Below, one piece after another: positions 9,742 through 18,312 of a DNA stretch of 64,000 nucleotides (its first letter is position 1; each line of letters starts with the position of its first letter). Source of the DNA: Streptomyces echinoruber (lineage in GTDB: Bacteria > Actinomycetota > Actinomycetes > Streptomycetales > Streptomycetaceae); the NCBI RefSeq assembly GCF_014651135.1, contig NZ_BMWH01000009.1:121799-185798 (forward strand). Direction: 5' to 3'. The notes below the pieces were generated by a model. It saw only the letters and a list, made by a program, of their open reading frames with translations, ran no database searches and was not told the DNA's origin. A program made the translations under genes and the position numbers.

Positions 9742-9768
9742 GGGCGACGCCGGCCGCCGCTTCCCCCG

Positions 9769-9876
9769 CGTCGGTGTCACCCGCTGTTCCCGCTCGCGTC
9801 GGCGTCACCTGTCGCTCCCGCTCGCGCCGGCGTCACCCGCTGCTCCCGCTCGCGTCGGCGTCACCCGTCGGCGTCG
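9769..9876. repeat. 28-bp tandem repeat reaching the NYN gene stop codon
   Basis: Three full 28-bp units (9769, 9797, 9825) and a partial fourth share the core CGTCGGCGTCACCCGCTG. The TCA in the fourth unit (9861-9863) is the stop codon of the minus-strand NYN gene, so the array extends outward from the gene end into the convergent intergenic region. Confidence 0.8.
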
Positions 9877-10307
9877 CGCCGCCGCGAGCCCCGTACCGTG
9901 CGCGGGCCGGCGACCTCGGCGCCCAGCGCCGTCACCCGGCGGCGCAGGGCGCGGTCGGCGGTGACGACCAGGCAGGGGCGGCCGGCGGCGCGCGCCCGCT
10001 CGACGAGCTCGACGACGCGGTCGTCCCCGCTGCCCGGCGCCGCCTCGACGCGCACGCCGGGCACCGACTCCACGCCGCGGGCACCGCCCTCCACGACGAG
10101 GACGAGCTCCACCGGTCCCGGACAGCCGGGCAGTCCCTCGGCCGCCAGATGGTCGCGCAGCCGCTCGGCGGCGCCCCTGCGGTCCCGCCACCACCCGTCG
10201 GGCACCGACCCGACGACGTTGGCGGCGTCCACGACGACCAGCAGGGGAACATCCCGGACCGGCGCGTCCGCGCCGCCGGTGCCCTCCCCGTCCCGCGAGC
10301 CGTTCAT
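9861..10307 (-). CDS. NYN-domain (PIN-like) RNase-like protein
   Basis: A 148-residue single-domain protein. The NYN/PIN-like acidic residues are visible: the N-terminal strand LLVVVDAANVVGS, a central GDDRVVELV, and LVVTADRALRRRV near residue 120. Such domains are usually metal-dependent ribonucleases; the substrate is unknown. The start is the ATG of MNGSRDGEG, with only a weak GGGCGG upstream. Its last codons and stop are built from one unit of the 28-bp repeat. It is divergent from the gene at 10413. Confidence 0.75.
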   Translation of the reverse strand: MNGSRDGEGTGGADAPVRDVPLLVVVDAANVVGSVPDGWWRDRRGAAERLRDHLAAEGLPGCPGPVELVLVVEGGARGVESVPGVRVEAAPGSGDDRVVELVERARAAGRPCLVVTADRALRRRVTALGAEVAGPRTVRGSRRRDADG

Positions 10308-10412
10308 GCCGCCCAGGGTCGCACGTCCCGGGCGGCGGCGGGCGGCCGGGGCGATCCGGGACGATCCGAGGCGGTGGCGCGCAGGGGACGGGCGGACGCT
10401 TAGAGTGAACCG

Positions 10413-11429
10413 GTGAACGGCGACTGGCTGATATGCGGCCGAGACGGCCGGCTCAGTGTCTATCTGCCCTCCGGCGACGCCGTCCTGTGCCGGGCGGAGC
10501 GGTGGCCCGGCGGTCCCTGGGACGCGGCGCGCCGCGTGGGCGGCGAGCAGAGGCTGCACCCCGTCCTGGCGGTCGGTCAGGGCGCCGACCGCTACGCGCA
10601 CTTGGTGTCCTGGCGGCCCACCAAGCCCGGCGAGTCCGGGCTCGTGCACTCCACCCACTTCCGGCCCCGGCTCGCGGCCCTGGACTGGAACCCCGTCGGG
10701 CATCCCAACAAGTCCGGCGACCGCACCGGAACCCCGGCGGTGGCCGTCGACGCCGAGGGGCGGGCCCACCTCTTCGTCCGCAACAAGGGCGGGGGACTGA
10801 GCATGCTCGGGCAGAAGGAGAAGGGCGGCTGGGGGCCCTGGCGGGACCTGAAGGGCCGGGACGTGCAGGAGGTGCCGGCCGCGGTGACGGGGGAGTCCGG
10901 GCGCGTGGAGGCGTACGCGGCGGTGCCGGACGGCATCCTGTACTGGCGGCAGGAGGAGCCGGGCGCCGTGCCGGTGCTGCAGGAGGCCGTCGAGGCGGCG
11001 GTGCGGCCGGGCACGCTGCGGGCCCTGGCCACCTCCGCCGGCAGCACCACCCTGTTCTTCGTCGACGACACGGGCGACCTGTGCGCCTGGCGCCCCGGCG
11101 ACAAGCCGGTCCCGCTGCTCGCCGCGGCCGGGCACGGCCCCGTCGCGGCCGTGCGCTGCGCACTCGACGGGTACGACTGCACCCTGCTGGCCCAGCGCTC
11201 GGCGAGCGGCCGGGTCGCCTTCGCCGCCTACCCGACCGAGCAGGAGACGGCCGGCGCCTGGTGGACGGAGTCGGGCCCGCAGCTGCCCGCGGACGCCGGG
11301 GTGGCGCTGACCACGGACGCCGACGGGCGGGTGGTGGCCGCCGCCCTGTCCCCGTCCACCGGCCGGCTGTTCCTCACCCGCCGCAAGGCCGAGCCGGGTC
11401 TGGCCCTGGAGGCGTGGCGGGAGGTGTGA
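10413..11429 (+). CDS. Conserved hypothetical protein, beta-propeller-like
   Basis: A 338-residue soluble protein without signal peptide. It repeats strands of the form AVAVDAEGRAHLFVRNKGGGL and TLFFVDDTGDLCAWRPG at roughly 50-residue spacing, with aromatic WGPW-type motifs. That pattern suggests a propeller lectin fold of the PLL/tachylectin kind; I do not recognise a specific function. The GTG start has no ribosome binding site. A -10-like TAGAGT (10401-10406) lies exactly 6 nt before it, so the transcript is probably leaderless. It is divergent from the NYN gene and convergent with the DUF1330 gene. Confidence 0.7.
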   Translation: MNGDWLICGRDGRLSVYLPSGDAVLCRAERWPGGPWDAARRVGGEQRLHPVLAVGQGADRYAHLVSWRPTKPGESGLVHSTHFRPRLAALDWNPVGHPNKSGDRTGTPAVAVDAEGRAHLFVRNKGGGLSMLGQKEKGGWGPWRDLKGRDVQEVPAAVTGESGRVEAYAAVPDGILYWRQEEPGAVPVLQEAVEAAVRPGTLRALATSAGSTTLFFVDDTGDLCAWRPGDKPVPLLAAAGHGPVAAVRCALDGYDCTLLAQRSASGRVAFAAYPTEQETAGAWWTESGPQLPADAGVALTTDADGRVVAAALSPSTGRLFLTRRKAEPGLALEAWREV

Positions 11430-11453
11430 CGCGTGGGGCGCGCCGCGGGCGTC

Positions 11454-11846
11454 TCAGCCGCCGGCCTGCGCGGCGCGCAGCGCGGCGGCCGTGGCGGCCG
11501 GGTCGTAGTCGGGGGCGACCCCGTCGACGAGCAGGACGTCGCCGTCCATGTGCCGGGTGCGCAGGGGCAGCAGCTCCTGGCAGGCGGGGGAGCCGTACCA
11601 GGAGCGGGCGTCGGCCAACGACGGGAAGGCGATGATGACCAGCGCCTTTGGCCACTCGCCCTCCCGCACCTCCCGCTCGGGCGCGCCGTGCACCAAGAAG
11701 CGCCCGCCGAAGGGGTCCAGGGGCGACTGGATCCGTTCCATGCAGGTCAGCACCTCCTCGTCGAGGTGCGCGGGCGGCCGCAGGTTGCCGAGGGCGTAGG
11801 CGGTCGTCGCCGCTCCTGTTCGCCGCGTCCGGTACGGCGCCGTCAC
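11454..11846 (-). CDS. DUF1330 family protein
   Basis: A 130-residue protein of the dimeric alpha/beta-barrel DUF1330 family. Matching features are GGRFLVHGAPERE, WPKALVIIAFPSLADARSWY and the acidic GDVLLVDGV. The GTG start at 11846 has only AGGG upstream. The conserved domain begins about 15 residues in (TTAYALGNLRPP), so the true start could be slightly downstream. No enzymatic function is established for the family. Confidence 0.75.
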   Translation of the reverse strand: MTAPYRTRRTGAATTAYALGNLRPPAHLDEEVLTCMERIQSPLDPFGGRFLVHGAPEREVREGEWPKALVIIAFPSLADARSWYGSPACQELLPLRTRHMDGDVLLVDGVAPDYDPAATAAALRAAQAGG

Positions 11847-12087
11847 ACGTGCGGTATCACCCTGCCCGGAACGGCGGCGGAGGGCGACCGGTTAATCGGC
11901 CCCCGCCCGGGAGGCGGCGGAAGCGGCCCGGCCGGCGGCGTCCGAGGGGTGCGGCGCGCGGCCCGCCCGTCGGGTCGGCGGGAGCTGCTGCCGTGCGGGG
12001 CCGGTGCGGGGCGCTCCTGACGGCGGGGAACTCCGTGATCCGGTACCCGGCCGCCGGCCCGGGACCGGGCCCGGCCGGCGCACACGC

Positions 12088-12125
12088 CGGTGCCCGGCAC
12101 ACCGTCAGGAGTGTGCCGGGCACCG
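12088..12125 (-). terminator. Terminator of the fadA-fadB operon
   Basis: CGGTGCCCGGCACAC (12088-12102) pairs perfectly with 12111-12125 around an 8-nt loop, 18 nt beyond the fadB stop. Its core resembles that of the xylH terminator. Confidence 0.8.
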
Positions 12126-12143
12126 TACGTCCGCGCCGGGCGC

Positions 12144-14273
12144 CTACGCCGGGACGCTCGCCACGCCCTGCGGCAGGAACCGCTTGCCGTTGACGCGCTC
12201 GCTGACGCCCTCGCGGTCCAGGTACGGCGTGATGCCGCCCAGGTGGAAGGGCCAGCCGGCGCCGGTGATGAGGCACAGGTCGATGTCCTGCGGCTCGGCG
12301 ACGACGCCTTCGGCGAGCATCAGGCCGATCTCCTCGGCGACCGCGTCCAGGACGCGGGCGCGCACCTGCTCCTCGGTCAGGACGGTGTCGCCCTGCTTCA
12401 GCAGCGCGGCGACCTCGGGGTCCAGCTCGGGCTTGCCGCTGTCGTAGACGTAGAAGCCGCGCTTGCCGGCCTCCACGACCGCCTTGAGGTTCGGGGAGAC
12501 CTTGAAGCGGTCCGGGAACGCCCGGTGCAGGGTCTCGGAGACGTGCAGGCCGATCGCCGGGCCGACCAGCTCCAGCAGCACCAGCGGCGACATCGGCAGG
12601 CCGAGCGGCTCGACCGCCCGCTCCGCGACCTCGACCGGGGTGCCCTCGTCGATGACGTTCTGGATCTCGCCCATGAAGCGGGTCAGGATGCGGTTGACGA
12701 CGAACGCCGGGGCGTCCTTGACCAGCACCGCGGTCTTCTTCAGCTTCTTGGCCACCGCGAAGGCGGTCGCCAGGGAGGCGTCGTCGGTCCGCTCGCCGCG
12801 CACGATCTCCAGCAGCGGCAGCACCGCGACCGGGTTGAAGAAGTGGAAGCCGACGACCCGTTCGGGGTGCTTCAGCTTCGACGCCATCTCCGACACCGAC
12901 AGGGAGGAGGTGTTGGTGGCGAGGATCGCGTGCTCGGGCGCGACCGCCTCGACCTCCGCGAACACCTGCTGCTTGACGCCCATCTCCTCGAACACGGCCT
13001 CGATGACGAAGTCCGCGTCCGCGAAGCCCTCGGCCTTGTCCAGGACGCCGGTGACCAGCGCCTTGAGGCGGTTGGCCTGGTCCTGGTTGACGCGGCCCTT
13101 CAGCAGCAGCTTGTCGATCTCGTCATGGACGTACCGCACGCCCTTGTCGATGCGCTCCTGGTCGATGTCGGTCAGCACGACCGGCACCTGCAGGCGGCGC
13201 ACGAACAGCAGCGCGAGCTGGCTGGCCATCAGGCCGGCGCCGACGACACCGACCTTGGTGACCGGGCGGGCCAGGTTCTTGTCGGGGGCGCCCGCCGGGC
13301 GCTTGCCGCGCTTCTGGACCAGGTTGAACGCGTAGATGCCGGAGCGCAGTTCGCCGCTCATGATGAGGTCGGCCAGCGCCTGGTCCTCGGCGTCGTAGCC
13401 CTGCTGCAGGTCGCCGTTCTTGGCGGCGGCGACGATGTCCAGGGCGCGGTAGGCGGCCGGGGCGGCGCCGTGCACCTTGGAGTCGGCGAAGGCGCGGCCG
13501 CGCTCGACGGCCTGGTCCCAGGCCTCGCCGCGGTCGATCACCGGGCGGTCGACCACGATCTCGCCCTTGAGGACGGCGGCCGTCCACACCAGCGACTGTT
13601 CCAGGAAGTCCGCGCCCTCGAACAGGGCGTCGGCGATGCCGAGTTCGTGGACCTGCTCGCCCTTGAGCTGCTTGTTCTGGTTGAGCGCGTTCTCGATGAT
13701 GACCTTGACGGCCTTGTCGGCGCCGATCAGGTTCGGCAGCAGGGTGCAGCCGCCCCAGCCGGGCACCAGGCCGAGGAAGACCTCGGGCAGGGAGAAGGCG
13801 GGGACGGCCTTCGACACCGTGCGGTAGGTGCAGTGCAGGCCGACCTCGACGCCGCCGCCCATGGCCGCGCCGTTGTAGTAGGCGAACGTCGGCACGGCCA
13901 GCCTGGCCAGGCGCTTGAAGACGTCGTGGCCGCCCTTGCCGATGGCGAGCGCGTCCTCGCGGCGCTTGATGACCTCCACGCCCTTCAGGTCCGCGCCGAC
14001 GGCGAAGATGAACGGCTTGCCGGTGATGCCGACGCCGACGATCTCGCCGTCCGCGGCCTCCTTCTCGACCTGGTCGATGGCGGCGTCGAGGTTGGCCAGC
14101 GACTGGGGGCCGAAGGTGGTCGGCTTGGTGTGGTCGTGGCCGTTGTCCAGCGTGATCAGCGCGAACCGGCCCGCACCCAGCGGCAGTTCGAAGTGGCGTA
14201 CGTGCGCGCTGGTGACGACCTCGTCGGGGAAGAGCTCGGCGGCGCCCTTCAACAGCTCAGCGGTGGTGCTCAC
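12144..14273 (-). CDS. fadB: Fatty acid oxidation alpha subunit: enoyl-CoA hydratase / 3-hydroxyacyl-CoA dehydrogenase
   Basis: A 709-residue multifunctional beta-oxidation enzyme. The N-terminal crotonase half has the oxyanion-hole region KPFIFAVGADLKG and YNGAAMGGGVEVGLHC. The C-terminal half starts near residue 320 with the NAD-binding loop VGVVGAGLMASQLALLF and contains VGFHFFNPVAVLPLLEIVRG of 3-hydroxyacyl-CoA dehydrogenases. GTG 14273 overlaps the thiolase TGA by 3 nt, with GGGAGGG just upstream, so the two are translationally coupled. The pair converts enoyl-CoA to 3-ketoacyl-CoA and passes it to the thiolase. Confidence 0.93.
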   Translation of the reverse strand: MSTTAELLKGAAELFPDEVVTSAHVRHFELPLGAGRFALITLDNGHDHTKPTTFGPQSLANLDAAIDQVEKEAADGEIVGVGITGKPFIFAVGADLKGVEVIKRREDALAIGKGGHDVFKRLARLAVPTFAYYNGAAMGGGVEVGLHCTYRTVSKAVPAFSLPEVFLGLVPGWGGCTLLPNLIGADKAVKVIIENALNQNKQLKGEQVHELGIADALFEGADFLEQSLVWTAAVLKGEIVVDRPVIDRGEAWDQAVERGRAFADSKVHGAAPAAYRALDIVAAAKNGDLQQGYDAEDQALADLIMSGELRSGIYAFNLVQKRGKRPAGAPDKNLARPVTKVGVVGAGLMASQLALLFVRRLQVPVVLTDIDQERIDKGVRYVHDEIDKLLLKGRVNQDQANRLKALVTGVLDKAEGFADADFVIEAVFEEMGVKQQVFAEVEAVAPEHAILATNTSSLSVSEMASKLKHPERVVGFHFFNPVAVLPLLEIVRGERTDDASLATAFAVAKKLKKTAVLVKDAPAFVVNRILTRFMGEIQNVIDEGTPVEVAERAVEPLGLPMSPLVLLELVGPAIGLHVSETLHRAFPDRFKVSPNLKAVVEAGKRGFYVYDSGKPELDPEVAALLKQGDTVLTEEQVRARVLDAVAEEIGLMLAEGVVAEPQDIDLCLITGAGWPFHLGGITPYLDREGVSERVNGKRFLPQGVASVPA

Positions 14274-15484
14274 TTGCCCTCCCAGTGCGGGTTCTCCCAG
14301 ATGACCGTCGCGCCCATGCCGAAGCCGACGCACATGGTGGTCAGGCCGTAGCGGACCTCGGGCTGGTCCTCGAACTGGCGGGCCAGCTGCGTCATCAGGC
14401 GGACGCCGGAGGAGGCCAGCGGGTGGCCGAACGCGATCGCGCCGCCGTACTGGTTGACGCGCGGGTCGTCGTCGGCGATGCCGTAGTGGTCGAGGAAGGC
14501 CAGGACCTGGACGGCGAACGCCTCGTTGATCTCGAACAGGCCGATGTCGGAGATGGACAGGCCGGCCTTGGCCAGGGCCTTCTCGGTCGCCGGGATGGGG
14601 CCGTAGCCCATCACCTCGGGCTCGACGCCCGCGAAGGCGTACGACACCAGGCGCATCTTGACCGGCAGGCCGTGCTCGCGGGCGAACTCCTCGGAGGCGA
14701 TGACCGAGGCGGTGGCGCCGTCGTTCAGGCCCGCGGAGTTGCCGGCGGTGACCCGGCCGTGCACGCGGAACGGGGTCTTCAGGCCCTGCAGGCCCTCCAG
14801 CGTGGTGCCCGGGCGCATCGGCTCGTCGGCGGTGACCAGGCCCCAGCCGGTCTCGCCGCCCTCGGGGTTGGTGCGGCGCACCGAGACCGGCACCAGGTCG
14901 GCCTGGATCTTGCCGTTGGCGTACGCCTTGGCGGCCTTCTCCTGCGAGCGCACCGCGTACTCGTCCGCGCGCCGCTTGGTCAGGTGCGGGAAGCGGTCGT
15001 GCAGGTTCTCCGCGGTCATGCCCATGAACAGGGCGGACTCGTCGACCAGCTTCTCGGAGACGAACCGCGGGTTGGGGTCCACCCCCTCACCCATCGGGTG
15101 GCGGCCCATGTGCTCGACACCGCCCGCGATGGCCACGTCGTAGGCGCCGAAGGCGATGGAGCCGGAGACGGTGGTGACGGCCGTCATCGCACCCGCGCAC
15201 ATGCGGTCGATGGAGTAGCCCGGCACGGACTGCGGCAGACCGGCCAGGAGCGCGGCGGTACGGCCGATGGTCAGGCCCTGGTCGCCGATCTGCGTGGTCG
15301 CCGCGATGGCCACCTCGTCGACCTGCTTGGGGTCCAGACCGGGGTTGCGGCGCAGCAGCTCCCGGATGGCCTTCACGACGAGGTCGTCGGCGCGGGTCTC
15401 GTGGTAGACGCCCTTCGGGCCCGCCTTGCCGAACGGGGTGCGGACGCCGTCGACGAAGACGACGTCCCTGACGGTACGAGGCAC
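14270..15484 (-). CDS. fadA: Acetyl-CoA acyltransferase (3-ketoacyl-CoA thiolase)
   Basis: A 404-residue thiolase, first gene of the fad operon. The nucleophile Cys96 lies in DRMCAGAMTA, the substrate loop in NSAGLNDGATAS, and the catalytic His and Cys in GHPLASSG and TTMCVGFGMG. GTG 15484 has GGAGGAG upstream. It cleaves 3-ketoacyl-CoA with CoA to release acetyl-CoA. A small palindrome upstream (15552-15563) overlaps a plausible -10 element and may be the operator of a fatty-acid-responsive regulator. Confidence 0.93.
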   Translation of the reverse strand: MPRTVRDVVFVDGVRTPFGKAGPKGVYHETRADDLVVKAIRELLRRNPGLDPKQVDEVAIAATTQIGDQGLTIGRTAALLAGLPQSVPGYSIDRMCAGAMTAVTTVSGSIAFGAYDVAIAGGVEHMGRHPMGEGVDPNPRFVSEKLVDESALFMGMTAENLHDRFPHLTKRRADEYAVRSQEKAAKAYANGKIQADLVPVSVRRTNPEGGETGWGLVTADEPMRPGTTLEGLQGLKTPFRVHGRVTAGNSAGLNDGATASVIASEEFAREHGLPVKMRLVSYAFAGVEPEVMGYGPIPATEKALAKAGLSISDIGLFEINEAFAVQVLAFLDHYGIADDDPRVNQYGGAIAFGHPLASSGVRLMTQLARQFEDQPEVRYGLTTMCVGFGMGATVIWENPHWEGK

Positions 15485-15551
15485 GATGGCTCTCCTCCAG
15501 GGTGCGGGATGGCACTGCCGCGCTGCGCTGAGCGCGCGCTCAGGCCCATGC

Positions 15552-15563
15552 TACTCGTGAGTA
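15552..15563 (-). promoter_or_regulatory. Candidate operator in the fadA promoter
   Basis: TACTCGTGAGTA is a 12-bp palindrome apart from its central two bases. It overlaps a minus-strand -10-like TAGCAT (15548-15553), about 65 nt upstream of the fadA GTG. TACT...AGTA half-sites are typical of TetR-type fatty-acid regulators in actinobacteria; the regulator itself is not identified. Confidence 0.4.
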
Positions 15564-15654
15564 ATCTGACTGCCCAGTCCTGCCGACCGTAGCGGTGAAC
15601 GTCACACCACCGGCTCCGGCACGCGGGACTGCGGCCCGACCCGCGCGGCGGGAT

Positions 15655-15676
15655 GCTCGATCCCGCGGGATCGAGC
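15655..15676. promoter_or_regulatory. Perfect 22-bp palindrome upstream of the hexapeptide gene
   Basis: GCTCGATCCCG and its exact complement abut with no loop (15655-15676), 42 nt before the ATG at 15718. With no loop it suits a DNA-binding site better than a terminator. Direct GACCGGAGGC repeats follow it. Confidence 0.4.
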
Positions 15677-15717
15677 GCACCGGAGGCGACCGGAGGCGAC
15701 CGGAAGGACGGCGGAGG

Positions 15718-16320
15718 ATGACGAGCGGCATGCTGATCGAACACCGCGGCGAGCGGCCGGTGGTCCCGGAGTCGGCCTACGTGGCGCCCAGTGCCGTGCT
15801 GTGCGGCCGGGTCGTCCTGGGCGAGCGCGCCCGCGTCCTGCACGGCGCGGTCCTGACCGCCGAGGACGGCGAGGTGCGCACCGGCGCGGACGTCGTCGTC
15901 ATGGAGCACGCCCTGGTCCGCGGCAGGGACGGTCACCCGGCGGTGCTCGGCGACGCCGTCCTGGTCGGCCCGCACGCCCACGTCAACGGCGCGCGGGTGG
16001 AGGACGAGGTGTTCGTCGCCACCGGCGCCGCCCTCTTCCCCGGCTCCGTCGCCGGCACCGGGGCGGAACTGCGCGTGCACAGCGTCCTGCACGCCAACTC
16101 CGTGCTGGCGCCGGGCACGGTCGTCCCCATCGGCTGGATCGCGGCCGGCGACCCGGCGCGCCTGTTCCCGCCGGAGCGGCACGACGAGCTGTGGGAGGTG
16201 CAGCGGGAGCTGGACTTCCCGGGGACGGTGTACGGCGTGGCGCGCGGCACCCCGATGCGGGAGATCATGCGGCGGCAGGCCGAGTACTACGGCAGCCACC
16301 GCGCCGACCGGCTCCTCTGA
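15718..16320 (+). CDS. Left-handed beta-helix hexapeptide protein (gamma-carbonic anhydrase-like)
   Basis: A 200-residue protein with hexapeptide repeats through residues 20-150 (VVLGERARVLHGAVL, VVVMEHALVRG, VLVGPHAHVNGARVEDEVFV). Histidines at positions typical of gamma-carbonic-anhydrase-like metal sites are present, followed by an alpha-helical C-terminus (DELWEVQREL). It belongs to the CaiE/PaaY/YrdA-like group, whose true activity is often unclear. ATG 15718 follows GGAAGGA/GGAGG; an ATG four codons later is possible. It is divergent from the fad operon. Confidence 0.75.
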   Translation: MTSGMLIEHRGERPVVPESAYVAPSAVLCGRVVLGERARVLHGAVLTAEDGEVRTGADVVVMEHALVRGRDGHPAVLGDAVLVGPHAHVNGARVEDEVFVATGAALFPGSVAGTGAELRVHSVLHANSVLAPGTVVPIGWIAAGDPARLFPPERHDELWEVQRELDFPGTVYGVARGTPMREIMRRQAEYYGSHRADRLL

Positions 16321-16341
16321 CCCCGCGCCGGCCGGCTCTCC

Positions 16342-16432
16342 GGGCTCGTGCTTTTTCGGGCCCTCGTGCTCTGCGGCCCTCGTGCTCTGCGGCCCTCGTG
16401 TTCTCCGGCCCTCGTGCTCTGCGGCCCCCGGT
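16342..16432. repeat. 16-bp tandem repeat between convergent genes
   Basis: About four to five copies of CGGCCCTCGTGCTCTG follow the hexapeptide gene. The rest of the 16321-16639 gap is GC-rich and degenerate; no further gene is visible in it. Confidence 0.75.
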
Positions 16433-16639
16433 GCCGATCGGCTCCCCGGCCCGTGCCGGCCGGCTCTCCGACCCCCGTGCCGGCCGGCCCCCAGTCCTGC
16501 GCCCCCGCCCCGTGCGGCGGCGCCGTCGACCCCCGCGGGGTCAGGGCCGGGCCGGCCACCGCGTGCGAGCCCGGGCCCTCGCCGGTGAGCGCCGGCCCCG
16601 GACCGGGACCCGCTCTTGCGGCAGGTCTTGCGGCAGGCC

Positions 16640-17944
16640 CTACCCCTGCCCCTGCCCCCGCCCGGCCGCCGTCAGCGCCCCCACCAGCACCGGCGTCACC
16701 TGCTCCACCTGCCAGGGCCGGGCGCCGTGGGAGGCCAGGGCGGCGGCGACCGCGGCGGCGTCGGCGGGCCGGGGCGGCTCCCAGCAGACCCGGCGGACGA
16801 TGTCCGGGGAGACCAGGTTCTCCTGGGGCATGCCGAGCTGCTCGGCGAGCGCGGTGACCGCGGCGCGCGCGGCGGACAGCCGGGCCGCCGCCGCCGGGTC
16901 CTTGTCGGCCCACGCCCGCGGCGGCGGGGGCCCGGTCACCGGCTGGCCGGAGGAGGGCAGCTGCGGGTCGGGCAGGGCGCGGGCGCGGTCGATCGCCGCC
17001 TGCCACTGCTCCAGCTGGCGCCGGCTCATACGGTGTCCGAAACCGTTCAGCGCCGCCAGGGCGCGCACGTCGGCCGGCAGGGCCAGGGCGGCCTCCACGA
17101 TGGCCGTGTCCGAGAGCACCTTGCCCGGCGAGACGTCGCGGCGCCGGGCGATGCGGTCGCGGGTCTGCCACAGCTCGCGCACGACGGCGAGCTGGCGCCG
17201 GCGGCGGATCTTGTGCATGCCCGACGTGCGGCGCCAGGGGTCCTTGCGCGGCTCGGGCGGCGGCGCCGCGGCGATCGCGTCGAACTCCTGCCGGGCCCAC
17301 TCCAGCTTGCCCTGCCGGTCCAGCTCCTTCTCCAGCGCGTCGCGCAGGTCGACGAGGAGCTCCACGTCGAGGGCGGCGTAGCGCAGCCAGGGCTCGGGCA
17401 GCGGGCGGGTGGACCAGTCGACGGCCGAGTGGCCCTTCTCCAGGACGTAGCCGAGGACGCTCTCGACCATCGCGCCGAGCCCGACGCGCGGGAACCCGGC
17501 GAGCCGTCCGGCCAGCTCGGTGTCGAACAGCCGGGTCGGGATCATGCCTATCTCGCGCAGGCACGGCAGGTCCTGGGTGGCGGCGTGCAGCACCCACTCG
17601 GTGCCGGCGAGCGCGTCGCCGAGCGCCGACAGGTCGGGGCAGGCCACCGGGTCGATGAGCGCGGTGCCGGCGCCCTGGCGGCGTAGCTGCACCAGGTAGG
17701 CGCGCTGGCCGTAGCGGTAGCCGGAGGCACGCTCGGCGTCGACGGCGACGGGGCCGGTGCCGGCGGCGAAGGCGGCGACCGCCTCGGCGAGGGACGCCTC
17801 GTCGGCGATCACCGGCGGAATGCCCTCACGGGGCTCGAGCAACGGGATCGGCGCCCCGGTCGCAGAAGATCCGGCGTCGTCCGGAGGGGCGCCTCCGGTG
17901 GTTCCCAGTGAGCTGTCTGCTGCGGTCTCGTGGGCGTCGGTCAC
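16640..17944 (-). CDS. rnd: Ribonuclease D (3'-5' exoribonuclease with HRDC domain)
   Basis: A 434-residue RNase D. The DEDD exonuclease motifs are visible: exo I VDAERASGYRYGQRAYLVQL, exo II HAATQDLPCL, exo III YAALDVELLVDL. An HRDC domain follows at about residues 250-335 (RRDVSPGKVLSDTAIVEAAL). An actinobacterial C-terminal extension completes it. It likely trims tRNA and other structured RNA 3' ends. The GTG start lacks a ribosome binding site, and a TANNNT -10 (TACCCT, 17951-17956) lies 6 nt upstream, so it is probably leaderless. Confidence 0.9.
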   Translation of the reverse strand: MTDAHETAADSSLGTTGGAPPDDAGSSATGAPIPLLEPREGIPPVIADEASLAEAVAAFAAGTGPVAVDAERASGYRYGQRAYLVQLRRQGAGTALIDPVACPDLSALGDALAGTEWVLHAATQDLPCLREIGMIPTRLFDTELAGRLAGFPRVGLGAMVESVLGYVLEKGHSAVDWSTRPLPEPWLRYAALDVELLVDLRDALEKELDRQGKLEWARQEFDAIAAAPPPEPRKDPWRRTSGMHKIRRRRQLAVVRELWQTRDRIARRRDVSPGKVLSDTAIVEAALALPADVRALAALNGFGHRMSRRQLEQWQAAIDRARALPDPQLPSSGQPVTGPPPPRAWADKDPAAAARLSAARAAVTALAEQLGMPQENLVSPDIVRRVCWEPPRPADAAAVAAALASHGARPWQVEQVTPVLVGALTAAGRGQGQG

Positions 17945-17970
17945 ATGTCAAGGGTATCGGTGCACGGACA

Positions 17971-18004
17971 GCGCCCGCCGACGGAACGTTCCGTCGGCGG
18001 GCGC
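17971..18004. terminator. Perfect 34-bp palindrome upstream of rnd
   Basis: Seventeen-base arms (beginning GCGCCCGCCGACGG) meet at ACGT without a spacer. It lies 27 nt upstream of rnd and about 300 nt downstream of whiI, and may terminate whiI readthrough. The rest of the 17945-18305 gap holds no recognisable gene apart from the 17-bp repeat beside whiI. Confidence 0.55.
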
Positions 18005-18236
18005 CGTGGGTCGGGAACCGGTCACCGCCGCAGCAGGGCCGGGGAACGGCGGGGCAGGGGAGCGGACGCGGGATCACGCGGGGTGCGGAACGCGACCGGG
18101 GAGGGCCGAGGGCCGGTCCCGGGCACGGCCGTGACCCGGGCGGTGACCGGGGCGATCCGGGCGGGCGCGGGGTCGGTGGACCCGTGGTCGGCGGGCCCTT
18201 GGACCGGTGGATCGACGGGGTCGGGGAATGCGGGGC

Positions 18237-18312
18237 GTCAGGGATTTCGCGGGGTCAGGGGTTCTGTGGGGTCAGGGGTTCCGCGGGATCAGCGGTTCCG
18301 TGGGGTCAGTGG
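18237..18312. repeat. 17-bp tandem repeat reaching the whiI stop codon
   Basis: Four 17-bp units beginning GTCAGGG (18237, 18254, 18271, 18288) and a partial fifth at 18305. The TCA of the fifth unit (18306-18308) is the whiI stop codon on the minus strand. Confidence 0.8.
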
